NCBI RefSeq assembly: GCF_003265705.1 | Contig: NW_020312935.1 | Location: 1,176,373 to 1,240,372 of the forward strand | Direction: 5' to 3' | Length of the DNA: 64,000 nucleotides | From: Callorhinus ursinus | Lineage: Eukaryota; Chordata; Mammalia; Carnivora; Otariidae | Shown here: positions 1 through 12,100 of the stretch, in pieces | Position numbering within the stretch: position 1 is the first letter of the stretch | Layout of the letters: every line of letters starts with the position of its first letter | Position numbers and translations under genes: made by a program | Notes under the pieces: model-generated | What the model saw: the letters and a program-made list of their open reading frames with translations, nothing else | The model's database searches: none | What the model was told of the DNA's origin: nothing

Positions 1-148
1 TTGAGATTTCTTCGGGAGAGGCTCCTCCTTCACTGGTCCTTGCTTTGGCCTTTTGACCTTCCGTTTTAGTTCATCTTCGTCCCTTTGCCGCTCAAGCTCC
101 TGCTGTAGCTTCTTCTCATGCATCTCCCTTGTCAGCCTCTCCAGCTCC
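1..148 (-). CDS. HYDIN: HYDIN exon 23 of window (codons 1219-1268, cut by window edge)
   Basis: The acceptor TTTGATGAAG at 149-151 is chosen because it alone gives the right phase (completes Arg) and continues [16 protein letters not shown]. Encodes [49 protein letters not shown]. Another in-sequence AG four bases further downstream would hit a stop. Lys/Glu/Arg-rich helix, then a basic low-complexity tail. The exon continues past position 1. Confidence 0.93.
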
Positions 149-3100
149 CTTCATCAAACCAGGCAGAGGAGACAGAGTTCAGAGCCCCCGCCCCGAGCCC
201 CCCCTCTGCCTCGGGGTGTCCAGTGGACGGACATGGGAACAGTTTTCCTTGGGCATAAAAAGAAAGAGTGAACAAAAGAAATCTAGGTAAACAGGAAGGC
301 AGGAAGGCAGGGAGTTAGGAAGGAAGGAAGGAAGGCAGGGAGTTAGGAAGGAAGGAAGGAAGGAAGAAGGGAGGAAGGAAGGGATGGAGGAAGGGAGGAA
401 GGAAGGAAGGAAGGAAGGGAGGATGGGTGGGAAGGAAGGAAAGAAGGAAAGAAAGGAGGGTCTCTGACTGGTCATTCAGTAAAACTGATGAACTCAAACT
501 CAATTAAGAGGAATTCTCAGTCTGTATTTCTATTCCAATCTTCTTGCATAGGAGAGCAAGGGAAGGGCTGAAAATAAGCTTGATACAGTTTTTGAAAAGT
601 AACTTTCAGGGGCGCCTGGGTGGCACAATCAGTTAAGTGTCCGACTCTTGATTTCAGCTCAGGTCAGGATCTCAGGGTCATGGAATCGAGCCCTGGGTCG
701 AGGCCCATTTGAAGCCCCGTGTTGTGCTCTGCACTCAGCGGGGAGTCTGCTGGAGATTCTCTCTCTCTCCCTCTCCTTCTGCCCTTTCCCCTGCTCACGC
801 ACACTCTCTCTCTCTCTCTCTCTCAAAGGAATAAATATGAGTTCAGATGAGGCCCAGCTTCCTACACTGTCACATCTGATGTTCAGACAACAAGAAATCG
901 AGTTTTAAACAGCAGTCCCTAATGGCTAGCTTAGGGCCATGGCACTGGAACTGAAAGCCACACTCCTATTCATTCTCTCTCTCTCTTAGCAGGTCATCCT
1001 CCTGGCTCTCCCTTGACCATTGCTGCTCCCCTGGAAGGTGACCCGAGTCTCCAGGATGGGCTGTGTGTTACTCCCAAGGGAAACACTTCCGCTCCAGCGA
1101 GGCCTTGATTCTGACCTCTTTTTCCTCTCACGGAGGGCCTGCCGAACCTCTCGATTGAAGATGATCTTCTCCTCATCTGTCATGGCATCGTATTCTTCTT
1201 CATCCATATTTTGGAGACGCTCCTTCTCTTTCTCAAGTGCCTCCCTGCGTTTGTGCTCTGGAGGGAGCAGAGACAGGAAGGTGAAGGAAGGTAACTCCTC
1301 AGCCTTGGCTGCGGGGTCCCCCGGTAGCTTAGCTCCCAGCCCACCCAGGCTGCACAGGGTCCGCGCCAGGGGGAGGGGGCTCCAGCCGTGACGCCATTCC
1401 TGACCTCTGGTGGGCCGTCCTTCACTCACACAGTTCCAAACCTGGTCTCCATCTGGAATAGGAGTTCCAAAGATGTCCTAATTCCCAGAAGGATGAATAT
1501 GTGACCTGGCATGATGGAGAGGATTTTACGGATGTGGTTACGCTAAGGACCTTGAACTGGGGAGACATTCCTGGATTGTCTGAGTGGGCCAAGTATAACT
1601 GTAAAGGTCCTTGTAAGAGGGAGGCAGGAGGGTCAGAGTCTGAGAAGGAGATGATGGAAGCAGAGGTCAGAAGGCTGTGAAGTAGGGACCACGAGCTGAG
1701 GAAGGCAGGTGGCCTCTAGAAGCTCGAGAAGGCAAGGGAAAGGATCCTCTCCCTGGAGCCTTCAAAGGAACAGAGCTCTTTGGACACCCCGCTTTTAGTA
1801 CTTCTGACTTCCAGAACTGTAAGACAGTAAATCTGTGTTGTTTGAAGTCATCAAGTTTGTGGTAATTTGCTACTGCAGCGATAGGGAAGTAATAGGCCAC
1901 CCACTGACTTTATGAGGAACATCTGCCACCAGAGTCCTTAGGGTGACAGAGCCATTTGCAGATGAAGGGGCACCATCTCCCATACCCTTCAGACTCCAGG
2001 TCCAGAAGTGAGGTTCGCACCCAACACAAAGGCTCTCGGCCTCTTTTTCACGCTTCACCAGCACAACTTCCCACCTTCCGTTCTTGGAGGTTTGAACTTT
2101 GGACTCAGAGAGATGTATCTGGAGATCTTTCTCTAACACTTACCAAGGGAGAGAAATAGATAAGAATAATGATTCCTCCTTCCCAGGCTGTGGTGGGGAT
2201 CAAATAAGTAATCCTGTAAAGCATCTAGGCTAGTGCCCAGCAAATTCATAAATGTTCAGTAAAAATTAGATTTTAAAATAATAATATTGTTACTGGATGC
2301 TGCCTCAGGACTTTTCCAAATGCAGATGATTTTGGTGAGAGGAGCCCATAATGAGATTGTGAAAAACTTCAATCAGCAGGTAATTGAGAAAATGAAAAGA
2401 GATATTATCCTTTAAGTTGATGATTACGGAGAAATGAGCTTTCTGGAAAACCAGGAAGCTGGAGGTTGGAACACTGCTGGGGATGCCTGGTCATTCTTCC
2501 TAATTTTTCTCTGGGTGAGAATGTAAGGAAGCAGTCTTTGAGCTCTGTTTAAGAACTAAGAGCTCATGTTTGTAACTATTTCCTTAAATGGAAAAGGATT
2601 ATGATTTGTGTAGATTTTTCCAGAAGAGAGAGGTAAGGCCAAGTGAGGAAGGGCAGTAATGTGACCAGAGCTGAGGCCAGAGCAGGACTCTGCCTCCCAG
2701 GGATAGCACAGCCTCCCTTGGGGACCAAGATTTGCTACGTCTGCTTCTGACCAAAGTGGGAACTGAAGCTAACATTACTCTGTATGTGTGTATTTATTTT
2801 TCAGTCACTGAAATTTTTTTCAGGCCACTGTTGTAGTGACAGAAAATGCAAAGGTTTCAGGGTTGCATAGACTTTACTAATTTGCTGTGTGATCTTTTTT
2901 TAAAAAAAGATTTATTTATTTATTTGAGAGAGAGAGACAGCATGAGTTGGGGGGGGGGAGAGCAGAGGGAGAGGAAGAGAGAGAATCTTAAGCAGACTCA
3001 CGCTGAGCGCCGAGCCCGATTCGGGGCTTGATCCCATGACCCTGAAATCATGACCTGAGCCAAAACCAAGAGTTGGATGCTTAAAAGACTGAGCCACCCA

Positions 3101-6100
3101 GGCACCCCTGTGCTGTGTGATCTTATACAAGACTTTTGATATCTCTGAGCTTCATTTTCCTTGTCTGTAAAAGGGGGACAATGATCTTCAGAGTCATTGG
3201 GAGGATTAAATAACCCCAAGCACCATTTAGAGACATTTCAAATGTACAGAACGTTTGCTGCGGTGGCTGGACACAGCAGGCTAAAATGTAGAAACTGGTT
3301 TATGAAGTTTATCAGTACCTCCAGTTCGGCAGGAAACGCACAGTCGCCTTAAACAAAAGCAAGCAGCTAATGGGTCACCTGAGTCAGGATGGGACCCGTG
3401 ATGCATTCCCCTCGGGTTGGCTGTGATTACAGAGAAGACAAAAGGACGCAGGGTGATATTGGGGGGAAAGGGGAATGTGGCTGTTACGAGAAGAGCCAGC
3501 TGGGTTCATCCCTCATCCTGTCATCTCTCAACAGGTCACCTGCATCTGCCAGCCACCTTATAGGGTGGAGGTGAGCCCTGACGACATGTCAGATGGAATA
3601 GTGTCCTCTGCCCAACGGGTCATCCTGGCGGGGAACCATTTCACACAGCCCACGGCTCTGCCAAAGGGGTGGTCCAGGAGGGCATGGGGCCTTACCTTCT
3701 TGCTCCTTCTTGGCTTTCTCCTGAGCCTTCATGGCTGTGTAATCCTGGGCCATGTTGATGACGTAGATGTGGTCCCGGTTGCCGATGGCCTTCAGCAGGC
3801 AGAGGAGAGCCACGGCTATGTTCCGAGCAAAGAGCGTCTCGAGGCTGTCAAACACCACTCCCCGGAAGCAGTCACTCAGCTGAAACCGCAGTGAGCAAAG
3901 ATGGTTACCAGGGCCTCCATTACCCAGTTCTCTAAAGAGAACGCTGCTCCTTCTTCTGTTGGTGCTTTCCCTGGGGCTGCAACTGGTTCTGCAGACCTGC
4001 TGGGCCCCAGTGAAAATACCGTGAAACCACCCTTCCACCTGCTACATTCAACGTGCTGTTAGAAAATACAAGAGAAACACCCAAATAGTTTATCAGTCGT
4101 GATAGATCTTTATCACATGTATTTGTAGAGTGATAAGACTGATTCTGTTGTTATGGAAATAAGGGAAGCAAACAGAATGTGAAAGTGAGGGTCTGGGAGG
4201 GTCTGAGGTGCAGGGATGGAAGATGGACAGGCGAGATATTCCCCTGCCCCGAATAACAGACAGCAAGGGCAGCAGGAGCAGGTGGGCCATTCGTATCTTT
4301 CTCAGTGTTATTAATGCCTTGGTGGGTAATGATCTCGATCACATTAATCATTGAAGGGCACCCTCTGCTGTACCACAGTGTTACTCAAAGGGTAGTACAC
4401 ACACGGGCCACCCCCGGCCAGGGGCTGATCACTATCAGGTTTTTGTTTTTGTTTTTAAAGATTTTATTTATTTGAGAGAGAGCGAGTGAGAGCGAGCAAG
4501 CATGGGAGCAGGAGGCAGAGGGAGAGGGAGAAGCATGCCCCCTGCTGAGCAAGGAGCCCGACGTGGGGCTTGATCCCAGGACCCTGGGATCATGACCTGA
4601 GCCGAAGGCAAATGCTTCACCGCCCCATCAGTACCAGTTTTTGATGAGACAAGAATCTTGTGTCAGAATGTTAATCAACTACATCACTAAAAACACCATT
4701 TACTTCAGCTGCTGTTTTTTTGTTTGTTTGTTTGTTTTCTTTGTAGCAAGACTATGGACGAGGGAAGCAGTGCGAGCTCCATGTTTCAACCAGTATCAGT
4801 ACTTTGAGTGGTTCAGCTCTACAGGCCCACTTTGGGCTGGCCAGTGATTTAACCCTGGTCCATGGCATACCTGCACACTTGACTGGCCCGCCTTGCTCAA
4901 ATCCGCTGAGAGGCCCAGCACCCTGAACACAGTAGCAGTTAAACCTGAACACGAGCCATTTCCTGTGATGACGTTCCTCTTCTCTTGGGAAGCTCAGGCC
5001 CTGTTTTGTTATATTTAAATGTGCAACTAATATTGTGGACTAGTTTGAAAAAAAACAAGGCAAATGGACAACTCCAGGACATGGTGAGCAATTTAGCTCT
5101 CTGTAAACCAGAAGCAGCAAAGAGGCTTAAGTGGTACCCTCCCTATTCCTGATGATCTTCTTTTCTTTTTTTTAACTGTACAACACGTATGAAAAATTAA
5201 AAAAAGGGAAACAGTTACCGTGTTTCTTGACTTTAAAAGCAATCTGCCATTGTGAAATAATTCAGAAATGTATGGAGAGAACTAAGAATCCATTATCCTG
5301 CTAACCAAAGATGACCAGGTACATGTGCCTTAGGAGTTTTTACTATTTTGTATGATATACATTTAGAAATACTTTTATAGAAATGTCCTTGTGCTTTACA
5401 TATTATTTCATAATCTGTGTTTCTCATTTAATAATATATTGAAGACACCCCTGAAACAAATAATACATTATATGTTGATAATAATAAAAAATAATAATAT
5501 ATTGAAGACAAATTTTTACAGCAATTAATATAGTTCTAAATTCTAACTTTCAATGGCTCCCTGTTATGATTTTTAATACACTACTGTAGGGCTGTATCAT
5601 GACTGATTTTTATTTTATTTTTTTTTAATATGTAACCTGCTCACTGGTCTTTTAAGGTACATGGCTTCAGGCTGCAGACTGCGCCAGGGCCAGGGACCGA
5701 CCAGGGCTGTCAAAAGGACAAGCAAATGACTGTTGGAGATGAAGAAACTCATCTTTCCTCTCTAGGGCCTCTGAGTTCTGAGCTGCTATGGGTGTGCTAT
5801 GGATCGGAAATTCAGCTCCCAGCGCAGGGATGGAGTGTGAGCCCTGCAGCTCTGCGCGGGTGGGCATAGACGCACCTGGATGCGCTCAGCCAGGATCTGG
5901 GTGAGTAGGTCCTCAGGGAGCACACAGCTCATGAGCCCGGTCTCACCTCCTATACTGGGGCTGACGCTGAGCTGGCGCTGCGTGGGCCCCGTAAGGAGGG
6001 GGCTGGAGGAAACCTGTCGAGCCGGAAAAGGATCAGCAGTTAGAATCCAGTGTGGTGTCCCAGCAGCTCTCACACTTACAAGCCATTCGACCCCGCGGAA

Positions 6101-9100
6101 ATCCAGAAATCTCTCTGGGCCTCATTTCTTATCTGTAAGATGTGGATTGCATTGTAAAATGGAAAATTCCTATCTTCCTTAAAGAATGGCTGTGAGCTTC
6201 AAGCCGGCACACTGTGGAAGGTGCTTTGTATATGGACTGAACAGCATGAATGTGTTCATTCAAGAAATACTAATTGAGCACCTATTGTGCACAGGGACCC
6301 CTCTAGCAATAGGGATACCACAAACAGGCTGGCAATGTTGCTGCCCATGTGGTCCTTATTGCAAACAGGGCAGACAGAAAAGGGCCATGTGAATATACAA
6401 ATCAACAGTCTCAGGCAGTGACAAGTGCCAGGGAGAACAGACAGCAGTGACAGAACTGGACAATATCACGAGTGCGCCTGCCGGGATCTGGGGAGTACAT
6501 GGGAGTCCGGCATAATGGACTGAATGTGTCGTGAGGGAGATGGCCGGGCTTCATCAAAGTCTAAGGCATAATCAGGTGTGAATATGCAGGGCTTGCAGAG
6601 CACAGGGAGGAATTTGGATTTTATTCCAAGTGTTATGGGAAGTTGTTGGCATGTTTCAGGCAGACACGTGATCTGAGTTTTATTTTTGAAAGACTACGGT
6701 GCCTGCTGCTTGGGGTGACAAGAGTGGAAGCAGGAAGACTAGTTAGTTAGTTAGTGAGATGGTGGCGGCAGTTTGAGGATGGTCATGGTGGAGGCGGGGA
6801 GAAGTGGCTGATACTTTCTTTCACATCCCATCCCATGAGGACTTGGGAAGGGATGTGAAAGAAAGAGGGGCACCAAGAATGACTCCTTGAGTTTTGTTTT
6901 GGCCTGATCAAGTTGGAAAATGGTGAAGTCATTTGTTAAGAAAGGAAAAACTGAGGGAAGAGCAATTTTTTTTGTTTTTTTGTCTTGTTCTGTTCTGGGA
7001 GTGGGCCAGAATCAGTTTTCAGACACATAAATTTTGAGAGTTCTCTAAGCCATTCAACAGAGACACTGAACGTGAGTTTGGATGTATGCACCTGAGCTGG
7101 GGAAGAAATTAGGGTTGGAGATAGAAATTGGAGGGTCACATGCGTACTGAAAATATTTAAGTACTTAATCCATGAGCTGGATGAGATCACCTATGGAGAA
7201 AAGGTAGATAACAAAAAGAAAAGGGTAGATGACTCAGTTCTAGTCTAGTCTAAAATCCTAAGGATCTGGAGGAGGTGGAGAAGCTGGAGGAGAGGAGGGA
7301 GTCCTTCATAGGGCAGAGGGAAAGTAGAACAGTGACGTGTTCTGATGGCCAGGAAGCCTTTCTAGAAGGAGGAGTTATCAGCTGTTATGAGGTCATAGGA
7401 AATGAGGACAAAACACCAGCCCCGGGATCTGGCAAGATGAATGCCAGTGACCTTGAGAGGAGTGGTCCTTGGGAGTGGTAAGGACAACGGCCTCCCTAGA
7501 ATAGGTCAAAGAGAGAAGGGTGGTGAGGATGAGGAGGGAGGCAATTCTTTGGAGGAACAGCTGTAAAGAGGGGTTGACTGGAGGAGGCAATAGCTGGAGG
7601 GGGATCTGGGTCTCGGGGCAGTATTTTTAAAGATGGGAGGCAATATAGGATGCACAAATGCTGATGGGAAGGAGCCAATAGATGGGGCAAAAAGCAAACA
7701 GGAGAGAGGGGAGGACTGTAGGAATTGAGCTCTTGAGTGAGAAGTGGTGGGGGGAGGTCCAGTGCACAGGGGCAGGGCCTTAGCTGAGAGCCGGGGCGGT
7801 GACTCCGGCAGGGAAGGCACAGCGCTGGGCTAGGGTGCAGCCTGGCTCCTAGATCTGGTGGTGGGAGAATCAGGTGGTTGTCTTCCAGTGTTGCTGCTCC
7901 CTCCATGCAGTCAGAAGAGAGATCATTAGCTGGGAATGGGGAACAGGAAAGGGCCTTAGAGGTTTGGAGAGTGATGACCTCCATAAAATAATTATCTTAA
8001 AGAGAAGGAGGGCGAATTTACTAGGGCAGACCAAAGGGTCTCTTTGAGATTTGTGGTCTTAAATTTAGACGAAGACCATTCAGAAGAGAGGAGGATTGTC
8101 TCTAGCTGTGTTCAGCCACCCTGCATGGAGGAGGCGGAGAGTCGGGTTTACCAGGGCTGAAGTTTTGCTTGGAGAGTATGAAGAAGGGGAAGGGGCAAGG
8201 GAGCATCTACAGTGACAGACACGGATTGCAAACAGGGTAAGAAAAGAAGTGAAGGGGTGATGGGCAGTGAAGCTGTGGACTGGAGGTTTGCATGGGACCA
8301 ATTATTTCCCGGACTTAGTCATCTGGAAAGTTAGAAGATGGTGGTCAGGAAGTAGGATGTGTAATGCAGAGGTCCTGGAGTTTATGGAATGATGAACAAG
8401 TTCTAGAACATGACCATGGCAGTGAGTACCTGAGGAGGCTGGGGAATTGAGAAGTGTGAGTGTTGGATTAAATGTCATTCAAAAGACCAGGATTTCCAGT
8501 GGGTATTCTCCTAGAACATGGTGATTTATAAATAAATGACCTTATATTACAGGTCATATCTTCATTATATGATATTACACATTTCTTCCCACTTGCAACA
8601 TGACTAAACTTTTAGTCATTGGAGAGTTCATGCTTTAGGAGAGCTTTAGAAAACCAAACAGCCAATTCTGGGTGAAGCATGCTGACAGGGTGACTGTTGT
8701 CCAAAGCATGAGTCCTGTCACACTGTGGCAGCTGCATGGGGGGATGGGGTGATCATGAATAGGTTTTAAGTTCCCTATTTATTGAAAGGGGATTTGGGTC
8801 AGAATTGGGATTTTCTGCTGCCTTTGATATACTCTCAAAAGCCTTACTTCACTGTCCAGATGGATGGAACCCAATCGAAGAAAATGATTCCCCATGACAC
8901 CCTGTTTAATACAAATATGAGTTCTAGATCATCCATAAACATCTATGTAAAGAATACCATACCATATTAGATCTTGAGAAAGAGGGTTAAATGATGCTAC
9001 AAAAGGAAGTAAGTCAATGGTTTCAATTCTCATGGTATGAGAAGAAGGCAGGACTGAAGTGAACCTCAGAGACATCATCTGGCACAAATTCAGCCCCACG

Positions 9101-12100
9101 GGAGGTCCCATCCTATCTGCATACCTTCTCTCTCGAGAAGACCTTGGCTTCCACTCTGCCCACCTGGCCCTTCCAACATGTGGACCTCCTCTCCTGCAAG
9201 GGCCTTCACCTCCTCTCCATCTACCTCAGCAACCTCCTCCGAGATGCCCACCTCTCCCACTCCCCCCACTGCGCTCTTGGACAGTAACAAGCCCCACAGA
9301 TTCTTCCTCTCTTCCTGTTTCTCCCACTCTGCTGCCCTCCTCTTTGTTCCTTCTCTCTGTAGGCTGGACTTCCCATATACTAACGATGCACTCCCACCTC
9401 CCTTGCCCCTTGTTCTGAGCACACTCCTGCCCCTGCAGTGAAGACTTCTCTCTCCCTCCGAATGAAGGCTGCCACTTGCCGCTTAGGGAAATCTTGCAAC
9501 TGTGAAGTTATGGCTTCCCATCTCGGTTGGGACATCCGCATTCCCAACTATCTTTTCTTTTGTCCACCACCCAGTTCTGGTTTTATTCCTCCCAGTGGAC
9601 ACATCAGTGCTTTGCCACTCTCCTCAAGTATACTGTGCAATGCCAACCTCTTCAATGCCTCTTACAAAGACTTGGTGTCCTGCACATGTCCTAGCGCTGC
9701 TCGACAAGATCGGTTTCCACCTTTACTGACTCTGGAAGCAGCTGGCCCCTGTCTCCTTTGACTGCGCTCTGTCCTGCACTCCTTGTCTTCTCCAGGAATC
9801 TCATTCCTTCTTGGGAGGATTGTCACCTCACCCTCCTCCAGGAGCACCTTTCCTTGGAGACTGCTTTGCCTCCATCTCCTTTCAGAAAAAGAACTCTCCT
9901 GACCCTAGGTCTGCTCCTCTAACAACTTCTGTCATTTTTCCTTTTCTTTTAAACATCTTGGAAGCCTATGCTCACTTGACTCCACTTTCCCACCGACAAC
10001 TCATCACCCGCTGTCTCTCACCGGGCCATCTGCTGTCTCCCACTACAGCACCTGCCTATTCTGCCAAGATGGTTTCTCAAAGTCCCTTGGCAAAGGCTCA
10101 AACTCTCTGACTCCTTTATGACTTTCCAAGACTCCGGTGAAGCACCCCCTACCCACCCGCAATTTATACGATTCATCCTTAGCATTCCTTTAGTATTAGG
10201 CTGAGCCCTATGAAATGGCTGTTGTTGGCCATTTCATATGGTTCAACCCAATTCTTTTTACAAACATCTTTTGCCACCAATCCCACCGTATTGCAAATAT
10301 TTGAATGTGTGGTTATCTCCTTCAGCAGACTCTTGGTGCAGCTTGAGCACGGGGATTTTTGCTTCATTTATCTCCACTTTGTTAGCACTCAAGCCAGTGC
10401 CTCACATTAAAGTTATTGCTGAACACCTGCTGGATGAACACACGCCTTCTAGGACTGGCACCATGAGCCTGGAGAGGGCACCCTCAGCGATGAAGTCGTG
10501 CTGCCATGGCTGCAGGATGCTGAGGAGGAAAGGCAGGGGGAAGGACCCCAACCCTCCTTCTGGGGGGCCCTGATTTGTACCTGCGGTGTTTCAGACGCAT
10601 GCTGGTGATGCTGCTTCTGAGACCCGGAGCCGTGGCTCTCCGTCTTGCTTTTGGCGATCATCATGCTCCCGCGCACAGTCTTTGTAGGTTTAAGTTCAGG
10701 CGTTACCAGGGTGGATTCTGAGGTCAACTTGCCCAGGGTCTCACTGCTCAGACGTATTTGTCCCACAGCAGTTTGGCCCGAAGCAGCCTCCTGGGCTACA
10801 GAGAGAGAGTGGATTTATATTAAAAGTCACCTGAGGATACTGAGGAAATGACAGTGGGGATGGCACAGACACCTAGTATGAAGGGTGTGATTCTCTTGAG
10901 GAACACAAAACCATCTCCACCTGCAGCCATCTGGGAACGGAGTTCAGGTTTCTCCGCTGCCCATCTTCCCAGTGGATCCCATGTTAGTTGGCCCCACGTT
11001 CTCTTCCAGCCCCGAGAGCAAGCACTTCTGAAACTGCTGGTACACTAGGGCCCTGCCCTGGGACCCCAACACTAAGACGGGGTGATGTGGCTGTGTGCTA
11101 GGCAGCTTCCACATTTCTCCAGCACACGGGCGGACTCAGTAAGGCTCATTATTCCTTGTTGACCATTTCGGCAAATAGGCCCTCAGAACTCCCTTGAGAG
11201 TTGTCACTAGGCTTACTCTGCCTTATCTTTTCAGGCATCTTCCCTCCGTCCCTTCCCCAGGAGCTGATTAGGTACAAGGACTCCATGCTGCACCTGGAGG
11301 TGGCAGTGTGTGGGGGGGTAGCATGGGGGGCAAAGAGCCTGAAGCTACCAGTGGAGCAGTGGCACAGTGTTCGGCTGGCTGGTCCTGCGTTCATCCAGGC
11401 CCCGTCACCCCCAGCCCCTCCAGGCTTTGCCCTCGTGAAAGTAAGGACCGCTCCAGCCTCCTGTCGCGTGCCACCTGCTCGCTTTGCCCTGAGTCCTGCA
11501 CCCCGCCCCCCCGGCCACGCCGTCTTCACTGATGGCTGTGCAGTCTCCTCTGTGCTATTCTAAGGCCTCTCAGCTTTCCCTGTCCATGCCATCATTCTGC
11601 CCTCTCTTAAAAAGCCGGCTCTTCCCGGTATAATATATAACAATACATAATATATGAGCTTTCATTTTGCCTTTCCATTTCTTTCAAGACATCATCACTT
11701 CACCTCTTCTCTTTCCCTCACTGCCCGACTTCTAAAACAGTAGTGTGGCCCACATCTGTCCAACTGACATGTGACATGTACGGAATTTAAGATTTCTCAG
11801 CAGCCACATTAAAAAAGTACACACGGATTTTAATGGTATATTTTCTTTAACCCTATATATCCCAAATGTGATTGTTTCAACATGTAAACAACACATAAAA
11901 ATTGTTACTGTTATTTTATAGCCTTTTACTCATACTATATCCTCAAAAGAAAAAAAAAAAAAACACCTCTAGCAGCACATTTCAGTTTGGACCGGCCGCC
12001 ACATTTCAGTTTGGACCGGCCACCACATTTCAAGTGGCCAGTGGGTGCGGTGTGGGATGGGCAGGATTGTCCACAGTGAGCAGCAAGTACAGTTTGGGGT

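Larger units (their letters stand above)
149..1115 (-). other. HYDIN: HYDIN intron (967 bp)
   Basis: Contains the GGAA/AAGG microsatellite and one CAN-SINE. The remaining 480-600 and 840-1000 show nothing I recognise, apart from a pyrimidine tract (CTCTCTCTCTC) at 976-987. Confidence 0.85.
1258..3695 (-). other. HYDIN: HYDIN intron (2,438 bp)
   Basis: Holds a MaLR-type LTR, a MIR broken by a CAN-SINE, and unassigned sequence at 1900-2840 and 3250-3690. A few bases around 2210-2270 look like an L2 or MIR end. No further coding match. Confidence 0.85.
3880..5875 (-). other. HYDIN: HYDIN intron (1,996 bp)
   Basis: Contains one CAN-SINE and a 45-bp L1 tail insertion. 3900-4440 and 4640-5420 are unassigned, with an AT-rich stretch at 5160-5640. 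Confidence 0.85.
6014..10580 (-). other. HYDIN: HYDIN intron (4,567 bp)
   Basis: 6220-8520 and 9060-10440 look like old interspersed-repeat sequence (next entries). 8520-9060 is AT-rich and unassigned. Two near-identical AAGGGATGTGAAAGAAAG / CTTTCTTTCACATCCCATCC stretches form a short inverted repeat at 6815-6866. Confidence 0.8.

Noticed and set aside
293..459. CRISPR-like regular repeats
   Set aside because: Simple GGAA slippage; no constant spacer/repeat organisation.
179..503. Ser/Pro/Leu-rich minus-strand frames
   Set aside because: They are translations of the GGAA microsatellite.
1020..1391. 123-codon plus-strand open frame
   Set aside because: It is the antisense shadow of HYDIN exon 22.
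7496..7984. 162-codon minus-strand open frame (Pro/Ser/Leu-rich)
   Set aside because: Low-complexity text from an old purine-rich interspersed repeat; no domain, no splice context, overlapping frames equally open.
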